Source of the DNA: Sphingobacterium endophyticum
GTDB lineage: Bacteria; Bacteroidota; Bacteroidia; Sphingobacteriales; Sphingobacteriaceae
Direction of reading: 5' to 3'
DNA length: 64,000 bases
NCBI RefSeq assembly: GCF_009733535.1
Contig: NZ_SMMI01000005.1
Span: 186,001-250,000 of the forward strand
Part shown: piece after piece, positions 35,270 through 43,439 of the stretch
Numbering within the stretch: the first letter of the stretch is position 1
How the letters are laid out: the number at the start of each line of letters is the position of its first letter
The notes under the pieces: generated by a model
Databases searched by the model: none
Seen by the model: the letters and a program-made list of their open reading frames with translations, nothing else
Told to the model about the DNA's origin: nothing
Program-made: the position numbers and the translations under genes

Positions 35270-36184
35270 ATGATTATGAGCAATAATAAAGAGTTTGACG
35301 TCATAATAGTAGGTGGAAGTTATGCTGGTTTATCTGCCGGTATGTCATTAGGTAGGTCTTTAAAACAGGTTTTGATTATTGATAGTGGATTGCCCTGCAA
35401 CAGACAAACTCCCCATTCCCAAAACTTTATAACTCAGGATGGCGAGAAACCATCTGAAATTGCTAAAAAGGCAAAACAACAAGTTTCAAGATATCAGTCG
35501 ATCGAATTTTATGAAGGTATAGCAGAGAAAGGCAAAATCTTGGGAAAAGGATTTGAAATCACGACTCAACAAGGGGACAAATTCACTTCCAACAAACTAA
35601 TATTTGCGACTGGAATTCGTGATATAATGCCAGATATTAGGGGATTTTCTGAATGTTGGGGAAAGTCAGTGATTCATTGTCCCTACTGTCACGGATATGA
35701 ACATAGAAATAAAAAAACTGGAATATTTATTAATAATGAACGCGCATTTCATTTGACACAATTGGTTAACAATCTCACTGATAAACTAAGTATTTTGACC
35801 TCTGGAGTTTCCATATTTACTGTTGAACAACTTGAAAAGTTAGGAAAGCATCAAATATCCATCATTGAAGACCAAGTTATAGCATTTGAGCACAAACATG
35901 GCCAAATTAAAAACGTAATTCTTGAGGGTGATAAAAAGGTAAGTTTTGATGCGATTTATTCATCAGTTCCTTTTGAGCAGCACTGTAATATTCCCGTAGA
36001 ACTTGGATGCGAATTAAATGAGCAAGGGTACATTAAGATTGATGCTTTTCAAAAGACTAATATTCCAGGCATTTATGCCATCGGAGATTGTAGTAGTCCT
36101 ATGCGTTCAGTAGCTAATGCTGTAGCTGCGGGTAATTTTGCAGGAGCAATGGTAAATATGGAACTAACAGAAGAAAGGTTTTAA
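35270..36184 (+). CDS. Thioredoxin-reductase-like FAD-dependent oxidoreductase
   Basis: The FAD-binding motif is VIIVGGSYAGLSAGMSLG at the N-terminus; the redox motif CPYC lies in VIHCPYCHGYEHRN, and the NAD region and closing GIYAIGDCSSPMRSVANAVA complete a TrxR-like fold. The length of about 305 residues is normal. Members with CPYC act on small disulfides, or on gliotoxin/holomycin-like dithiols in other organisms. The start at 35270 (ATG ATT ATG) is favoured over a TTG at 35255. It could form a system with the AhpD-like protein, though on separate transcripts. Confidence 0.88.
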   Translation: MIMSNNKEFDVIIVGGSYAGLSAGMSLGRSLKQVLIIDSGLPCNRQTPHSQNFITQDGEKPSEIAKKAKQQVSRYQSIEFYEGIAEKGKILGKGFEITTQQGDKFTSNKLIFATGIRDIMPDIRGFSECWGKSVIHCPYCHGYEHRNKKTGIFINNERAFHLTQLVNNLTDKLSILTSGVSIFTVEQLEKLGKHQISIIEDQVIAFEHKHGQIKNVILEGDKKVSFDAIYSSVPFEQHCNIPVELGCELNEQGYIKIDAFQKTNIPGIYAIGDCSSPMRSVANAVAAGNFAGAMVNMELTEERF

Positions 36185-36212
36185 TACAGCAATTAAATGG
36201 TTGCTGTATTAA
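36181..36212. terminator. Bidirectional terminator overlapping the TrxR-like stop codon
   Basis: Perfect 12-bp stem TTAATACAGCAA with its complement, 8-base loop. It begins at the stop codon of the plus gene and lies just after the NIPSNAP gene on the other strand. Confidence 0.65.
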
Positions 36213-36225
36213 AACCTCAAAATTA

Positions 36226-36996
36226 TTATATATCAGAGTATTCTGTTGGTCTACAAAGAATAGTTACATTTTTAGACACATTATTTTGGTATTGGGGCAT
36301 TTCTGCCATTGGTTTATAAAGTGGTCCAAAAGCTTTCCAATGCGCTTCACGGTCTGTCATATTCTCAAAAGTAGTCAGGTACATTAGATTAGGCATTGTA
36401 CTTCCGGAAATAACTTGTCCATAAAAAACAGCATTAAAATTTAATTTTTCAAAGATTTCAATTTCGCCATTATTAAACATGGATATTTTATTGGCAGATA
36501 ATTTTTCGGTCGGACCTTCATAACTTCTGAGCTCATAAACTCGTTCACTTTTATTTGCTTTTAGCTTTGGTACAGAAACAAATGGCATGCCTTTGAAAGC
36601 CTTCATTATTATTGTTTCAACTCTTGAAAATGGCGCATTATTGTATGATGCATCCAAATATTCTTTTCCTGACTGTAAATATTGATTATCTTTTAAAATT
36701 AGTTCATCAAGGCTTGCGAATTTTTCGAGTTTTGGGGAGGAACTAAATACATAAATTATTTTATCTGCTTTGTCAATATTATCTATTGGTTTAAACACTG
36801 CAAGCTCCTTAAATCCTAATTTGTGCATAGCAGGTAAATAGGTTTTTTCAAGATAACGATCAATTACCTGTTCCTGTTCAACAGTTTGAAAGTGATAAAC
36901 TTTCAATTGAAAATAAATTGTTTTTGCTGACGCAAATGAGCTGGAAAGGATACTGATGAAAATCAATATCATGAAAATCCTAAGCCGATTGTTCAT
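36226..36996 (-). CDS. Exported NIPSNAP-family protein
   Basis: The start at 36996 gives a clean signal peptide (residues 1-24, ending SFASAK). Two ferredoxin-like NIPSNAP units follow: IYFQLKVYHFQTVEQEQVID with the HKLGFKELAVFKPID segment, then ERVYELRSYEGPTEKLSANK with NLMYLTTFENMTDREAHWKA. NIPSNAP proteins are dimeric alpha/beta-barrel-like proteins of unknown role in bacteria; exported forms are common in this phylum. Upstream in-frame ATGs at 37017 and 37005 only add residues before the signal. It is monocistronic. Confidence 0.88.
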   Translation of the reverse strand: MNNRLRIFMILIFISILSSSFASAKTIYFQLKVYHFQTVEQEQVIDRYLEKTYLPAMHKLGFKELAVFKPIDNIDKADKIIYVFSSSPKLEKFASLDELILKDNQYLQSGKEYLDASYNNAPFSRVETIIMKAFKGMPFVSVPKLKANKSERVYELRSYEGPTEKLSANKISMFNNGEIEIFEKLNFNAVFYGQVISGSTMPNLMYLTTFENMTDREAHWKAFGPLYKPMAEMPQYQNNVSKNVTILCRPTEYSDI

Positions 36997-37177
36997 CGAT
37001 GTAATCATGTATAACATTTTAGTTTTTATAGGTTTAGATTATTATTATTTTTTTCTTTTATTCTAAAAATAAAGTTTAAAAGTAGGGTTTTTAGATTATT
37101 ATTTATAGAATAAAAATATACATTGATATATTTCTAAAAATTACATATTTATTCTTATTTTAGATAAATACGAAAAA

Positions 37178-37257
37178 GGAAATGGTGTTCTTCCTTACCC
37201 AACCGCTTAAAAAAGCTGATGACGCCTGATTAAATAAATTTTTATAATTTTATCAGG
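37178..37257 (+). ncRNA. Fluoride riboswitch (crcB motif) with expression platform
   Basis: GGAAATGGTGTTCTTCC (37178-37194) forms P1 (GGAA with TTCC). After CCAACCGCT, GCT (37205-37207) pairs with AGC (37214-37216), followed by TGATGACGCC (37217-37226). The loop GGTGT pairs with ACGCC as the family pseudoknot. Position and wording match the fluoride aptamer (compare B. cereus crcB). Downstream CCTGAT (37225-37230) can pair with ATCAGG (37252-37257), just before the ATG, and this pairing competes with the pseudoknot. It precedes a CLC-F antiporter. Confidence 0.88.
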
Positions 37258-37263
37258 TATATT

Positions 37264-38571
37264 ATGTCATCAAAGGTGCAACGATCAGCTTTTAATAAAT
37301 CTAAATTATCCATACAGTTATTTTTCCGTCAGTATCCTGGTTTTATCTATATCCTAAAATGGACTTTGATTAGTTTAGTTACAGGATCATGCATAGGTAG
37401 TGCATCAGCAGGATTTTTGATAACATTGGATTGGGCAACAAACTTTAGGGAGAGCCATCTTTGGCTTATCTGGATTTTGCCTTTTGCTGGATTATTAATA
37501 GGATTACTTTATCATTATTATGGGAAATCAGTTGAGGCAGGAAATAATCTGTTAATTGATAACATCCATCAACCTAAAGAAATCATACCATTTAAGATGG
37601 CTCCTTTTGTTTATTTGGGAACCATTGTGACTCACTTCTTTGGCGGTTCTGCTGGCCGTGAAGGCACTGCTTTACAAATGGCGGCTGCAATTGCGGATCA
37701 ATTTACAAAGCCTTTCAAACTATCTACCTCAGATAGAAAGATATTATTAATTGCAGCTGTTGCTGGAGGATTTGGGTCGGTTTTCGGCACACCTCTGGCT
37801 GGGGCAATTTTTGGGATGGAATTCTTTCTTTTAGGAAGACTAAGATATAACGCTATATTTCCTGCATTTATAACCGCAATTTTTGCTGATTTAGTAACCA
37901 AGCTTTGGCAAGCCGAGCACACACACTATCATATTGAAATCATTCCTGACATTTCAGTACCCAATATTCTATATGCAATTCTTGCAGGTGCCATTTTTGG
38001 GATATGCGCTGCGACTTTTAGTAAATTAATGCACAAAACGGGAGATTTATTTAAGTCAAAAATTAGCTACCCTCCTCTCCGACCTTTTGTAGGAGGAATA
38101 TTAGTTGCGTTTGCAGTTTTTTTCATAGGTACAAGTAAATACATTGGTTTAGGTATTCCAGTAATTGTGGATTCTTTTGATGAACAGTTGCCCTTTTATG
38201 ATTTTGCAGTAAAAATGATATTCACTATCGTAACACTTTCGGCAGGATTTAAAGGAGGTGAAGTAACACCTTTATTTTTTATTGGGGCAACATTAGGCAA
38301 TGCATTAGCCTTATTCCTCCCCTTACCAATTGGATTATTGGCAGGAATGGGTTTTGTAGCTGTATTCGCTGGAGCAACAAATACTCCGATAGCCTGTTCA
38401 CTCATGGCGATAGAATTGTTTGGGGCTGAATGTGGAGTTTATGTTGCAATCGCTTGTGTCGTTTCATATTTGCTTTCTGGAAACAATAGCATCTATAAAA
38501 AGCAACAGATAGGAGAACCAAAGAACAGTAGATTCTCAAGTTTGGAAGGAAAAAGAATTGCGGATCTTTAA
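37264..38571 (+). CDS. CLC-F-type fluoride/proton antiporter
   Basis: 435 residues with CLC architecture and about ten to twelve helices. Three signatures: GNNLL at residues 93-97, the form that replaces the GSGIP chloride motif in the CLC-F clade; GREGT at 131-135 with the gating glutamate E133; and GGEVTPLFFIGATLG, the third selectivity segment. The product should export fluoride using the proton gradient. The fluoride riboswitch directly upstream supports this strongly. Bacteria use either this or Fluc/CrcB; no CrcB gene is in the window. Substrate choice is inference from the motif and RNA. Confidence 0.92.
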   Translation: MSSKVQRSAFNKSKLSIQLFFRQYPGFIYILKWTLISLVTGSCIGSASAGFLITLDWATNFRESHLWLIWILPFAGLLIGLLYHYYGKSVEAGNNLLIDNIHQPKEIIPFKMAPFVYLGTIVTHFFGGSAGREGTALQMAAAIADQFTKPFKLSTSDRKILLIAAVAGGFGSVFGTPLAGAIFGMEFFLLGRLRYNAIFPAFITAIFADLVTKLWQAEHTHYHIEIIPDISVPNILYAILAGAIFGICAATFSKLMHKTGDLFKSKISYPPLRPFVGGILVAFAVFFIGTSKYIGLGIPVIVDSFDEQLPFYDFAVKMIFTIVTLSAGFKGGEVTPLFFIGATLGNALALFLPLPIGLLAGMGFVAVFAGATNTPIACSLMAIELFGAECGVYVAIACVVSYLLSGNNSIYKKQQIGEPKNSRFSSLEGKRIADL

Positions 38572-38579
38572 AAAAAGAA

Positions 38580-38605
38580 GGTTCTTAACTCCCCAGTTAA
38601 GAACC
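38580..38605 (-). terminator. Rho-independent terminator after the 38664-39041 gene
   Basis: Perfect 11-bp stem GGTTCTTAACT, 4-base loop, U-run CTTCTTTTTTT on the minus strand. It also lies 9 bases after the antiporter stop codon. Confidence 0.75.
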
Positions 38606-38663
38606 AAATTTGAAAATACTTAATCTAAAATTACTCAGGATATTTTTATTAGCTACACAAATC

Positions 38664-39041
38664 CTAAGCTTGGAATAATGGTTTGGTACCAAAATTTTCT
38701 TTGTTGCTGGATGCTCCAGAGGTAGCAATGCGAGAACCATTTGTAATAGTTTTCTCTAGAATTTGCATTGCCTGATCAACAAATTTACTGTTATCTATAA
38801 CCAATTTTTGAAAGGCATTTTTTATATTATTTTCTAATTTTCCAACCATTCCCTCCCATTTTTGGGCAGAATCGATACTTAGTATTGAAGATTCAGAATT
38901 CATCTCCTCTAAGTGATAATTGTAAAGATAATTATAGGCAATAATTGAATTAATATAATTACACATGTTTACATCATAACCGATTGAATTTTGCTTCTCT
39001 TCGAAGCTCTTCATAAATTTATTTTTAATTACATGTGACAT
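38664..39041 (-). CDS. Hypothetical small helical protein
   Basis: 125 residues, mostly helix (GYDVNMCNYINSIIAYNYLY, then MVGKLENNIKNAFQKLVIDN, QAMQILEKTITNGS), with a disordered Ser/Asn tail ending KENFGTKPLFQA. No signal or membrane segment and no family recognised. An internal ATG at residue 10 is an alternative start. It lies between the fluoride antiporter and the signalling operon and is transcribed alone, with a terminator. Function unknown. Confidence 0.6.
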   Translation of the reverse strand: MSHVIKNKFMKSFEEKQNSIGYDVNMCNYINSIIAYNYLYNYHLEEMNSESSILSIDSAQKWEGMVGKLENNIKNAFQKLVIDNSKFVDQAMQILEKTITNGSRIATSGASSNKENFGTKPLFQA

Positions 39042-39184
39042 CTCGGAATCAATATTAGATTAATAATTAAATACTCGTTGTATTTGATATATCAAAGTTA
39101 ATAAGGACTCCCTATTCAAAATAGAGTGAAAAAACTGTATTTTTCGATTAAGTATTTATACGGAATAGGTGATAAAAAAATAAT

Positions 39185-39859
39185 TTAGAGATGTTTTTGT
39201 GGGACAAAAATTTCATTTGCTAGCGCATAAATAACTAAACCTACTGTATTTTTAAGTGCTAATTTTTCTAGAATTCTAATTCTATGACTTTCGACAGTAC
39301 GTTTACTTAAAAATAACTGGTCTGCTATTTCCTTATTTGTGAATTCTTGGCAAATTAGTCTAATTACTTCAATTTCACGATCAGTTAATTGATCTTTCAA
39401 ATCGAAAGAAACTTTTTTGTTAGGATTATTCAAATATTGATGTAAAAGCTGATAATCGGATGCAGTGACATATACACCTGTTTTATAGACTGTCTCCAAT
39501 GCAACTTTAAGAGTATCTAAATCTATTATTTTGGGCAGGAATCCAGAAACTCCCAGTTTGAGCATATGACCTATCATATTTGATTTATAATGTGATGATA
39601 GGATAAGGATCTTAATATTTGGAAATTTTGGAAGAAGCTGTTCAACAAGTACTAAGCCTGAGATAGGTTCCATTTGGATATCTAATAAGAGAATATCTGG
39701 AATTTGATTGTCTCCCATTTCAGAAAAATCAGAAATCAGCGTTGATGGATTTGTATTTTTATATACAACCCTACAATTTGGTATCTTATGAATTAATAAG
39801 CTTAATCCTTCAATGAATAATGATTCATCATCCATTAACGCTATTTTCAATTCACTCAT
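39185..39859 (-). CDS. NarL/LuxR-family response regulator, last gene of four-gene operon
   Basis: Receiver domain with DD at 10-11 and phospho-acceptor D60 in DILLLDIQMEPISG; the LuxR-type helix-turn-helix at the end is LTDREIEVIRLICQEFTNKE followed by SKRTVESHRIRILEKL. It overlaps the kinase gene by four bases, so the two are partners. No dyad of the usual type was spotted before this operon, apart from the AT-rich palindrome at 42074-42137. Targets are not known. Confidence 0.92.
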   Translation of the reverse strand: MSELKIALMDDESLFIEGLSLLIHKIPNCRVVYKNTNPSTLISDFSEMGDNQIPDILLLDIQMEPISGLVLVEQLLPKFPNIKILILSSHYKSNMIGHMLKLGVSGFLPKIIDLDTLKVALETVYKTGVYVTASDYQLLHQYLNNPNKKVSFDLKDQLTDREIEVIRLICQEFTNKEIADQLFLSKRTVESHRIRILEKLALKNTVGLVIYALANEIFVPQKHL

Positions 39860-40641
39860 GCCGCAACATTTTTTGGAAATACCATTGTTAGTCTTGTTCC
39901 TTTACCCACCGAGGAATTAATTTTCGAGTGACCATCTAGAAGTTCGATTCTTGCTTTTATATTTGAAAGTCCCATTCCATTACTCTTTTTCATTTCGAAC
40001 CCTATCCCATTGTCTTTTAACAGAAAACTTAAAGTTTTGTCTCCCTCCCGAACTAAGATATCGATTCTATTCGCCTTCGCATGTTTGAGGGTATTACTAA
40101 CAAATTCTAAAATAATTCGATAGATTTGAACTTCAAAGGATATAGGACGTTCCAAATATTTTGAAAGGTCATAGAGATTGTATTCATAGCCTACTAAGTT
40201 TTGTTTCATTTCATCTAAAGTTAAAATGAGTCCAAAATATTCTAGGTTTACTGGATACATGCTATGAGAAATTTCTCTGGACGAATCTATTAGTTGTTCA
40301 ACCTTTTCTATGAGAATATTAAACTGATATTGTTCAATATGTTTCTGATGCGAAACAAGGTTTAATTTAAGTAATTGAAGTTTATTGCCAATTTCATCAT
40401 GTAGAGTCCTTGCAATTCTCTTCCTTTCTTCTTCCTGAGTTTTCACAGCTAATGCTTTAGATTCCGTTTGGAATTGCAATTCTTGCTGGTGCCTCAAATT
40501 ATTTTCTTCCTGAATTTTTTTATAATATTGATTATAAAGAATGATAACGAATACAATAAAAAGAAAAGCTAATACCAATAAAATTATGATTTCATAAATT
40601 TCAAGGTAGATTTTGGAATAGTATAAAAATAATAGAGACAT
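39856..40641 (-). CDS. Sensor histidine kinase (HisKA_3 type) with one membrane helix
   Basis: A single membrane helix (about residues 16-38) anchors the kinase; there is no periplasmic sensor domain. The dimerisation domain follows with RKRIARTLHDEIGNKLQLLK, and the ATPase domain has LEFVSNTLKHAKAN, DNGIGFEM and GMGLSNIKARIEL. The ATG used at 40641 lies 58 bases inside the end of the membrane-protein gene, and no later ATG keeps the membrane helix, so the long overlap seems real. The sensory part may therefore be the seven-helix neighbour. Confidence 0.9.
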   Translation of the reverse strand: MSLLFLYYSKIYLEIYEIIILLVLAFLFIVFVIILYNQYYKKIQEENNLRHQQELQFQTESKALAVKTQEEERKRIARTLHDEIGNKLQLLKLNLVSHQKHIEQYQFNILIEKVEQLIDSSREISHSMYPVNLEYFGLILTLDEMKQNLVGYEYNLYDLSKYLERPISFEVQIYRIILEFVSNTLKHAKANRIDILVREGDKTLSFLLKDNGIGFEMKKSNGMGLSNIKARIELLDGHSKINSSVGKGTRLTMVFPKNVAA

Positions 40642-41243
40642 ACTGCATATAGGCTAAAAGACAATAAATTGTTTATTGACCACAGATAAGCCGCATACTC
40701 TAATTTCAATGTGGATAGCTGATTTAAAATCAGAAATAAAATTGTAGAAACAAAGTAATAGAGTAATAGGGCAAATAAGACATTGAAAAGTCCGCGATCA
40801 TGGTTTTGAAATCCAGACTTCAATGCATACAATAAACATCTTCCTAATTCAAAAACAATAATAATATTAGAAATGGGTTTTATCCATTTTATCCAAGATA
40901 CAGGCTGTATATAACTATGGATAAAAGAAGCAGCAATCAAAAACAGAAACAAACCGATGTAAAGCACTGAAAGTCTGCTTTTTTTAGATAAAACACTATT
41001 TGTAAAGTTAGTTAATAATAACAATTCTCCAGCAACAAATATATTGAACAGAAACTCAGTTTTCTGCGCCCAGAATACATAGATCAATAATTTTGAAATC
41101 AATTCAATTGCTAGTAGAAATATTAAGAAATATCTTAGATTCTGAGCTGCATTAGAAAATTGAAAATGATTTTTAATATTCCAGATGCTGGCAATTAATA
41201 ACAAGACATTGGAAAGTCCAATAGTCAGGTAAAAAAATAACAT
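40584..41243 (-). CDS. Integral membrane protein, about seven helices, kinase partner
   Basis: 219 residues with seven likely membrane helices (for example LLIASIWNIKNH, YFLIFLLAIELISKLLIYVF, FNIFVAGELLLLTN, VLYIGLFLFLIAASFIHSYI, ISNIIIVFELGRCLLYAL, LFALLLYYFVSTILFLIL, LSFSLYAVCLYYFYT). No known transporter or sensor family is recognised; the layout resembles 7TM sensor modules. Its end overlaps the kinase gene by 58 bases, so translation is coupled. It starts three bases after the 247-residue gene ends. Confidence 0.75.
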   Translation of the reverse strand: MLFFYLTIGLSNVLLLIASIWNIKNHFQFSNAAQNLRYFLIFLLAIELISKLLIYVFWAQKTEFLFNIFVAGELLLLTNFTNSVLSKKSRLSVLYIGLFLFLIAASFIHSYIQPVSWIKWIKPISNIIIVFELGRCLLYALKSGFQNHDRGLFNVLFALLLYYFVSTILFLILNQLSTLKLEYAAYLWSINNLLSFSLYAVCLYYFYTIPKSTLKFMKS

Positions 41244-41245
41244 AA

Positions 41246-41989
41246 TTAATCTTGAAGTAAAATATAATCATCCTTTGGCCTGCAAAATGGCGGGCAAGGT
41301 TGTGACCAATTGTATAAATTAGTCTGTATCGAATGCACTTTATTATTTTCTAGAAGACAACTTTCATCTTGAACAAAAATAATTGTTGGAATAACTTCCG
41401 TATAAATTTTGGAGTATTTAAATGCAAATAGCCCAATTACTTCTGTACTTCCATCGGAAAGATCTTCTATTGGAATATTAAATACATTAAAAATAGTTTC
41501 TCCTTGATGTTCATGAATTTGTTTGTAAAACCAATCCGGAGAATCATTTCTCCAATCTTCAATTTCAACGAGAATTGTATCTTGACAATCAATATTATGT
41601 TGAAATAAAGGAACAGTTTCTTTGACAACTCTAGAGATAACTTGAATATCAGCTGATAGAACTGCAATTTTTGTCAGGGTTTTGACTTCTTGTTCAACAA
41701 ACTTAATCTCAGAATCCAATCTTTCTAAAGTAGAATATGGATGTTCTTTCAATCTTATTTCTTTTCCTGAGGAGTCTAATGGGAAAAACATCATAATAGC
41801 TTTATTTTCATGTACGCCCATATAAGCATGAAAACGATTAACCTTATTATGCTCCTTCAACCATTTGATATCTTTTGGAGAGATCTTGACTACATAATTA
41901 GCCGGAATTAACCGTAATACTTCATTCACATTTCTTTTAGAAGATTGCCATTTTTTCAATGCAATTTGACATTCCTTTCTACTTAGCAT
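41246..41989 (-). CDS. Hypothetical protein, first gene of the signalling operon
   Basis: 247 residues, cytoplasmic by sequence. The first half is mixed helix and strand (IPANYVVKISPKDIKWLKEH, RFHAYMGVHENKAIMMFFPL), with a long central helix TLERLDSEIKFVEQEVKTLT. The tail ends in NWSQPCPPFCRPKDDYILLQ, a Cys-Pro-Pro-x-Cys motif that could bind metal or form a disulfide. I do not recognise the family. It is translated with the membrane protein, the kinase and the regulator, so it may be the input or the output of that system. Confidence 0.7.
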   Translation of the reverse strand: MLSRKECQIALKKWQSSKRNVNEVLRLIPANYVVKISPKDIKWLKEHNKVNRFHAYMGVHENKAIMMFFPLDSSGKEIRLKEHPYSTLERLDSEIKFVEQEVKTLTKIAVLSADIQVISRVVKETVPLFQHNIDCQDTILVEIEDWRNDSPDWFYKQIHEHQGETIFNVFNIPIEDLSDGSTEVIGLFAFKYSKIYTEVIPTIIFVQDESCLLENNKVHSIQTNLYNWSQPCPPFCRPKDDYILLQD

Positions 41990-42073
41990 AATCGATTAGT
42001 TTAGTTGATAAAGATAAGTAAACTAATCAATCAAGTCAATGAAAACGGTAAAATTAAAGATTACAACAAACTG

Positions 42074-42137
42074 ATTGTTAATAATTTATAGAATTTAAAT
42101 TCTATAAATTCTATAAATTATATAAATTATTAACAAT
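42074..42137. repeat. AT-rich palindrome with tandem 9-bp expansion
   Basis: Arms ATTGTTAATAATTTATA (42074-42090) and its exact complement (42121-42137) flank a 28-bp perfect palindrome (42083-42110) and three tandem copies of TATAAATT[C/A] (42103-42129). It lies between the sugar-acid operon end and the signalling operon start. Possible terminator, operator or cruciform. Confidence 0.7.
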
Positions 42138-42246
42138 ACAATTTTTAGAAAAAATTATTAATTAATGGATTCAATTTCTATGTAAGAATTATTGAAATCA
42201 AGGTATATTTTCAGTGAGTAGGAAAATATTTTTTTTCTAAATATTA

Positions 42247-43410
42247 TTAAAATGAGGTCCATTTTTCTTGGGAATCATTAGATACCAATACTCGGTCAAT
42301 AAATTTCATTCCACGTATTCCTTCTTCAATGGTTGGATACTCTGGAAAATTCACATCATCATTATTTCCTGAAATTTTATTTAAGAGTCTAGCAGCAAAA
42401 GATTGATATATATTGGCAAATGCTTCCAGATAACCTTCAGGGTGTCCAGTTGGAGTCCTAGTAAATGCAGCAGTAAATTTTGATAATGGATAACCTTGAT
42501 TTCCCCCTACCCTGTAAATCTGGATGGGTTGATCTACCCATTTAACTAATAAGGTATTAGGTTCCTCCTGTCTCCATTCTAATCCTGCTTTTTCACCATA
42601 GATCCTAATTTTTAAAGCATTCTCTTCACCTGTTGCGACTTGAGATGCACTGAGAACTCCAGTAGCGCCCTCTTCAAATTTTAATAGAACATCACCATCA
42701 TCATCTAATAGCCTTCCTTCCCCATAAATATTAAGATTAGCACAGAGATGGGTTATTTTTAAACCAGATATGTGTTCAGCCAAATGAGCCGCATGTGTTC
42801 CAATATCGGCCATACATCCACTTTTACCACTTCTTTCTGGATCAGTTCTCCATGCAGCTTGTACACTTCCGGTATTTTCAATTCCTTTACTTAACCATCC
42901 TTGTGGATATTCAACCATAACCTTTCTAATCTTGCCGATTGCTTTCTGGTCCACTAGGTCTTTTGCTTGTTTTACCATAGGATATCCTACATAAGTATGA
43001 GTAAGGCAAAGCATCAATCCAGTTTCTTCCACTACTTTGGCCAATTCTTCGGCTTCTGCAAGAGTGAAGGTTACTGGTTTATCAATAACCACATGAAATC
43101 CATTTCTTAAAGCTAGAACTGCAGGTTCAAAATGTACATTATTCGGAGTAACAATTGAAACGAAATCCATGCGAATATCTTCAGACAATTCCTTTTCTTT
43201 TTCAATCATTTCCTGAAAAGACGTGTACACTCTATCACTTGATAGAGCCAATTCCTTTCCAGATTGAATAGCAACATCTGGTCTTGAACTAAATGCTCCA
43301 CATACTAGTTCAATTTTGCCATCTAATAATGCTGCTGAACGGTGTACAGCACCAATAAATGAACCTTGTCCTCCACCAATCATTCCCATCCTTAACTTTC
43401 TGTTTTCCAT
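42247..43410 (-). CDS. Gfo/Idh/MocA-family oxidoreductase
   Basis: 387 residues from the ATG at 43410; the upstream frame overlaps the SDR gene and is not used. The Rossmann motif is MGMIGGGQGSFIGAVHRSAA, and the conserved DKP motif appears in GFHVVIDKPVTFTLAEAEEL, followed by CLTHTYVGYPMVKQAKDLVD and the ADIGTHAAHLAEHI catalytic segment (D-I-G-x-H). The enzyme oxidises or reduces a sugar or inositol-type substrate with NAD(P). It is the last gene of the four-gene sugar-acid operon, with close spacing to the SDR gene (29 bases). Confidence 0.9.
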   Translation of the reverse strand: MENRKLRMGMIGGGQGSFIGAVHRSAALLDGKIELVCGAFSSRPDVAIQSGKELALSSDRVYTSFQEMIEKEKELSEDIRMDFVSIVTPNNVHFEPAVLALRNGFHVVIDKPVTFTLAEAEELAKVVEETGLMLCLTHTYVGYPMVKQAKDLVDQKAIGKIRKVMVEYPQGWLSKGIENTGSVQAAWRTDPERSGKSGCMADIGTHAAHLAEHISGLKITHLCANLNIYGEGRLLDDDGDVLLKFEEGATGVLSASQVATGEENALKIRIYGEKAGLEWRQEEPNTLLVKWVDQPIQIYRVGGNQGYPLSKFTAAFTRTPTGHPEGYLEAFANIYQSFAARLLNKISGNNDDVNFPEYPTIEEGIRGMKFIDRVLVSNDSQEKWTSF

Positions 43411-43439
43411 AATCAAAATTTTAACCCTAAATTTTTTTT

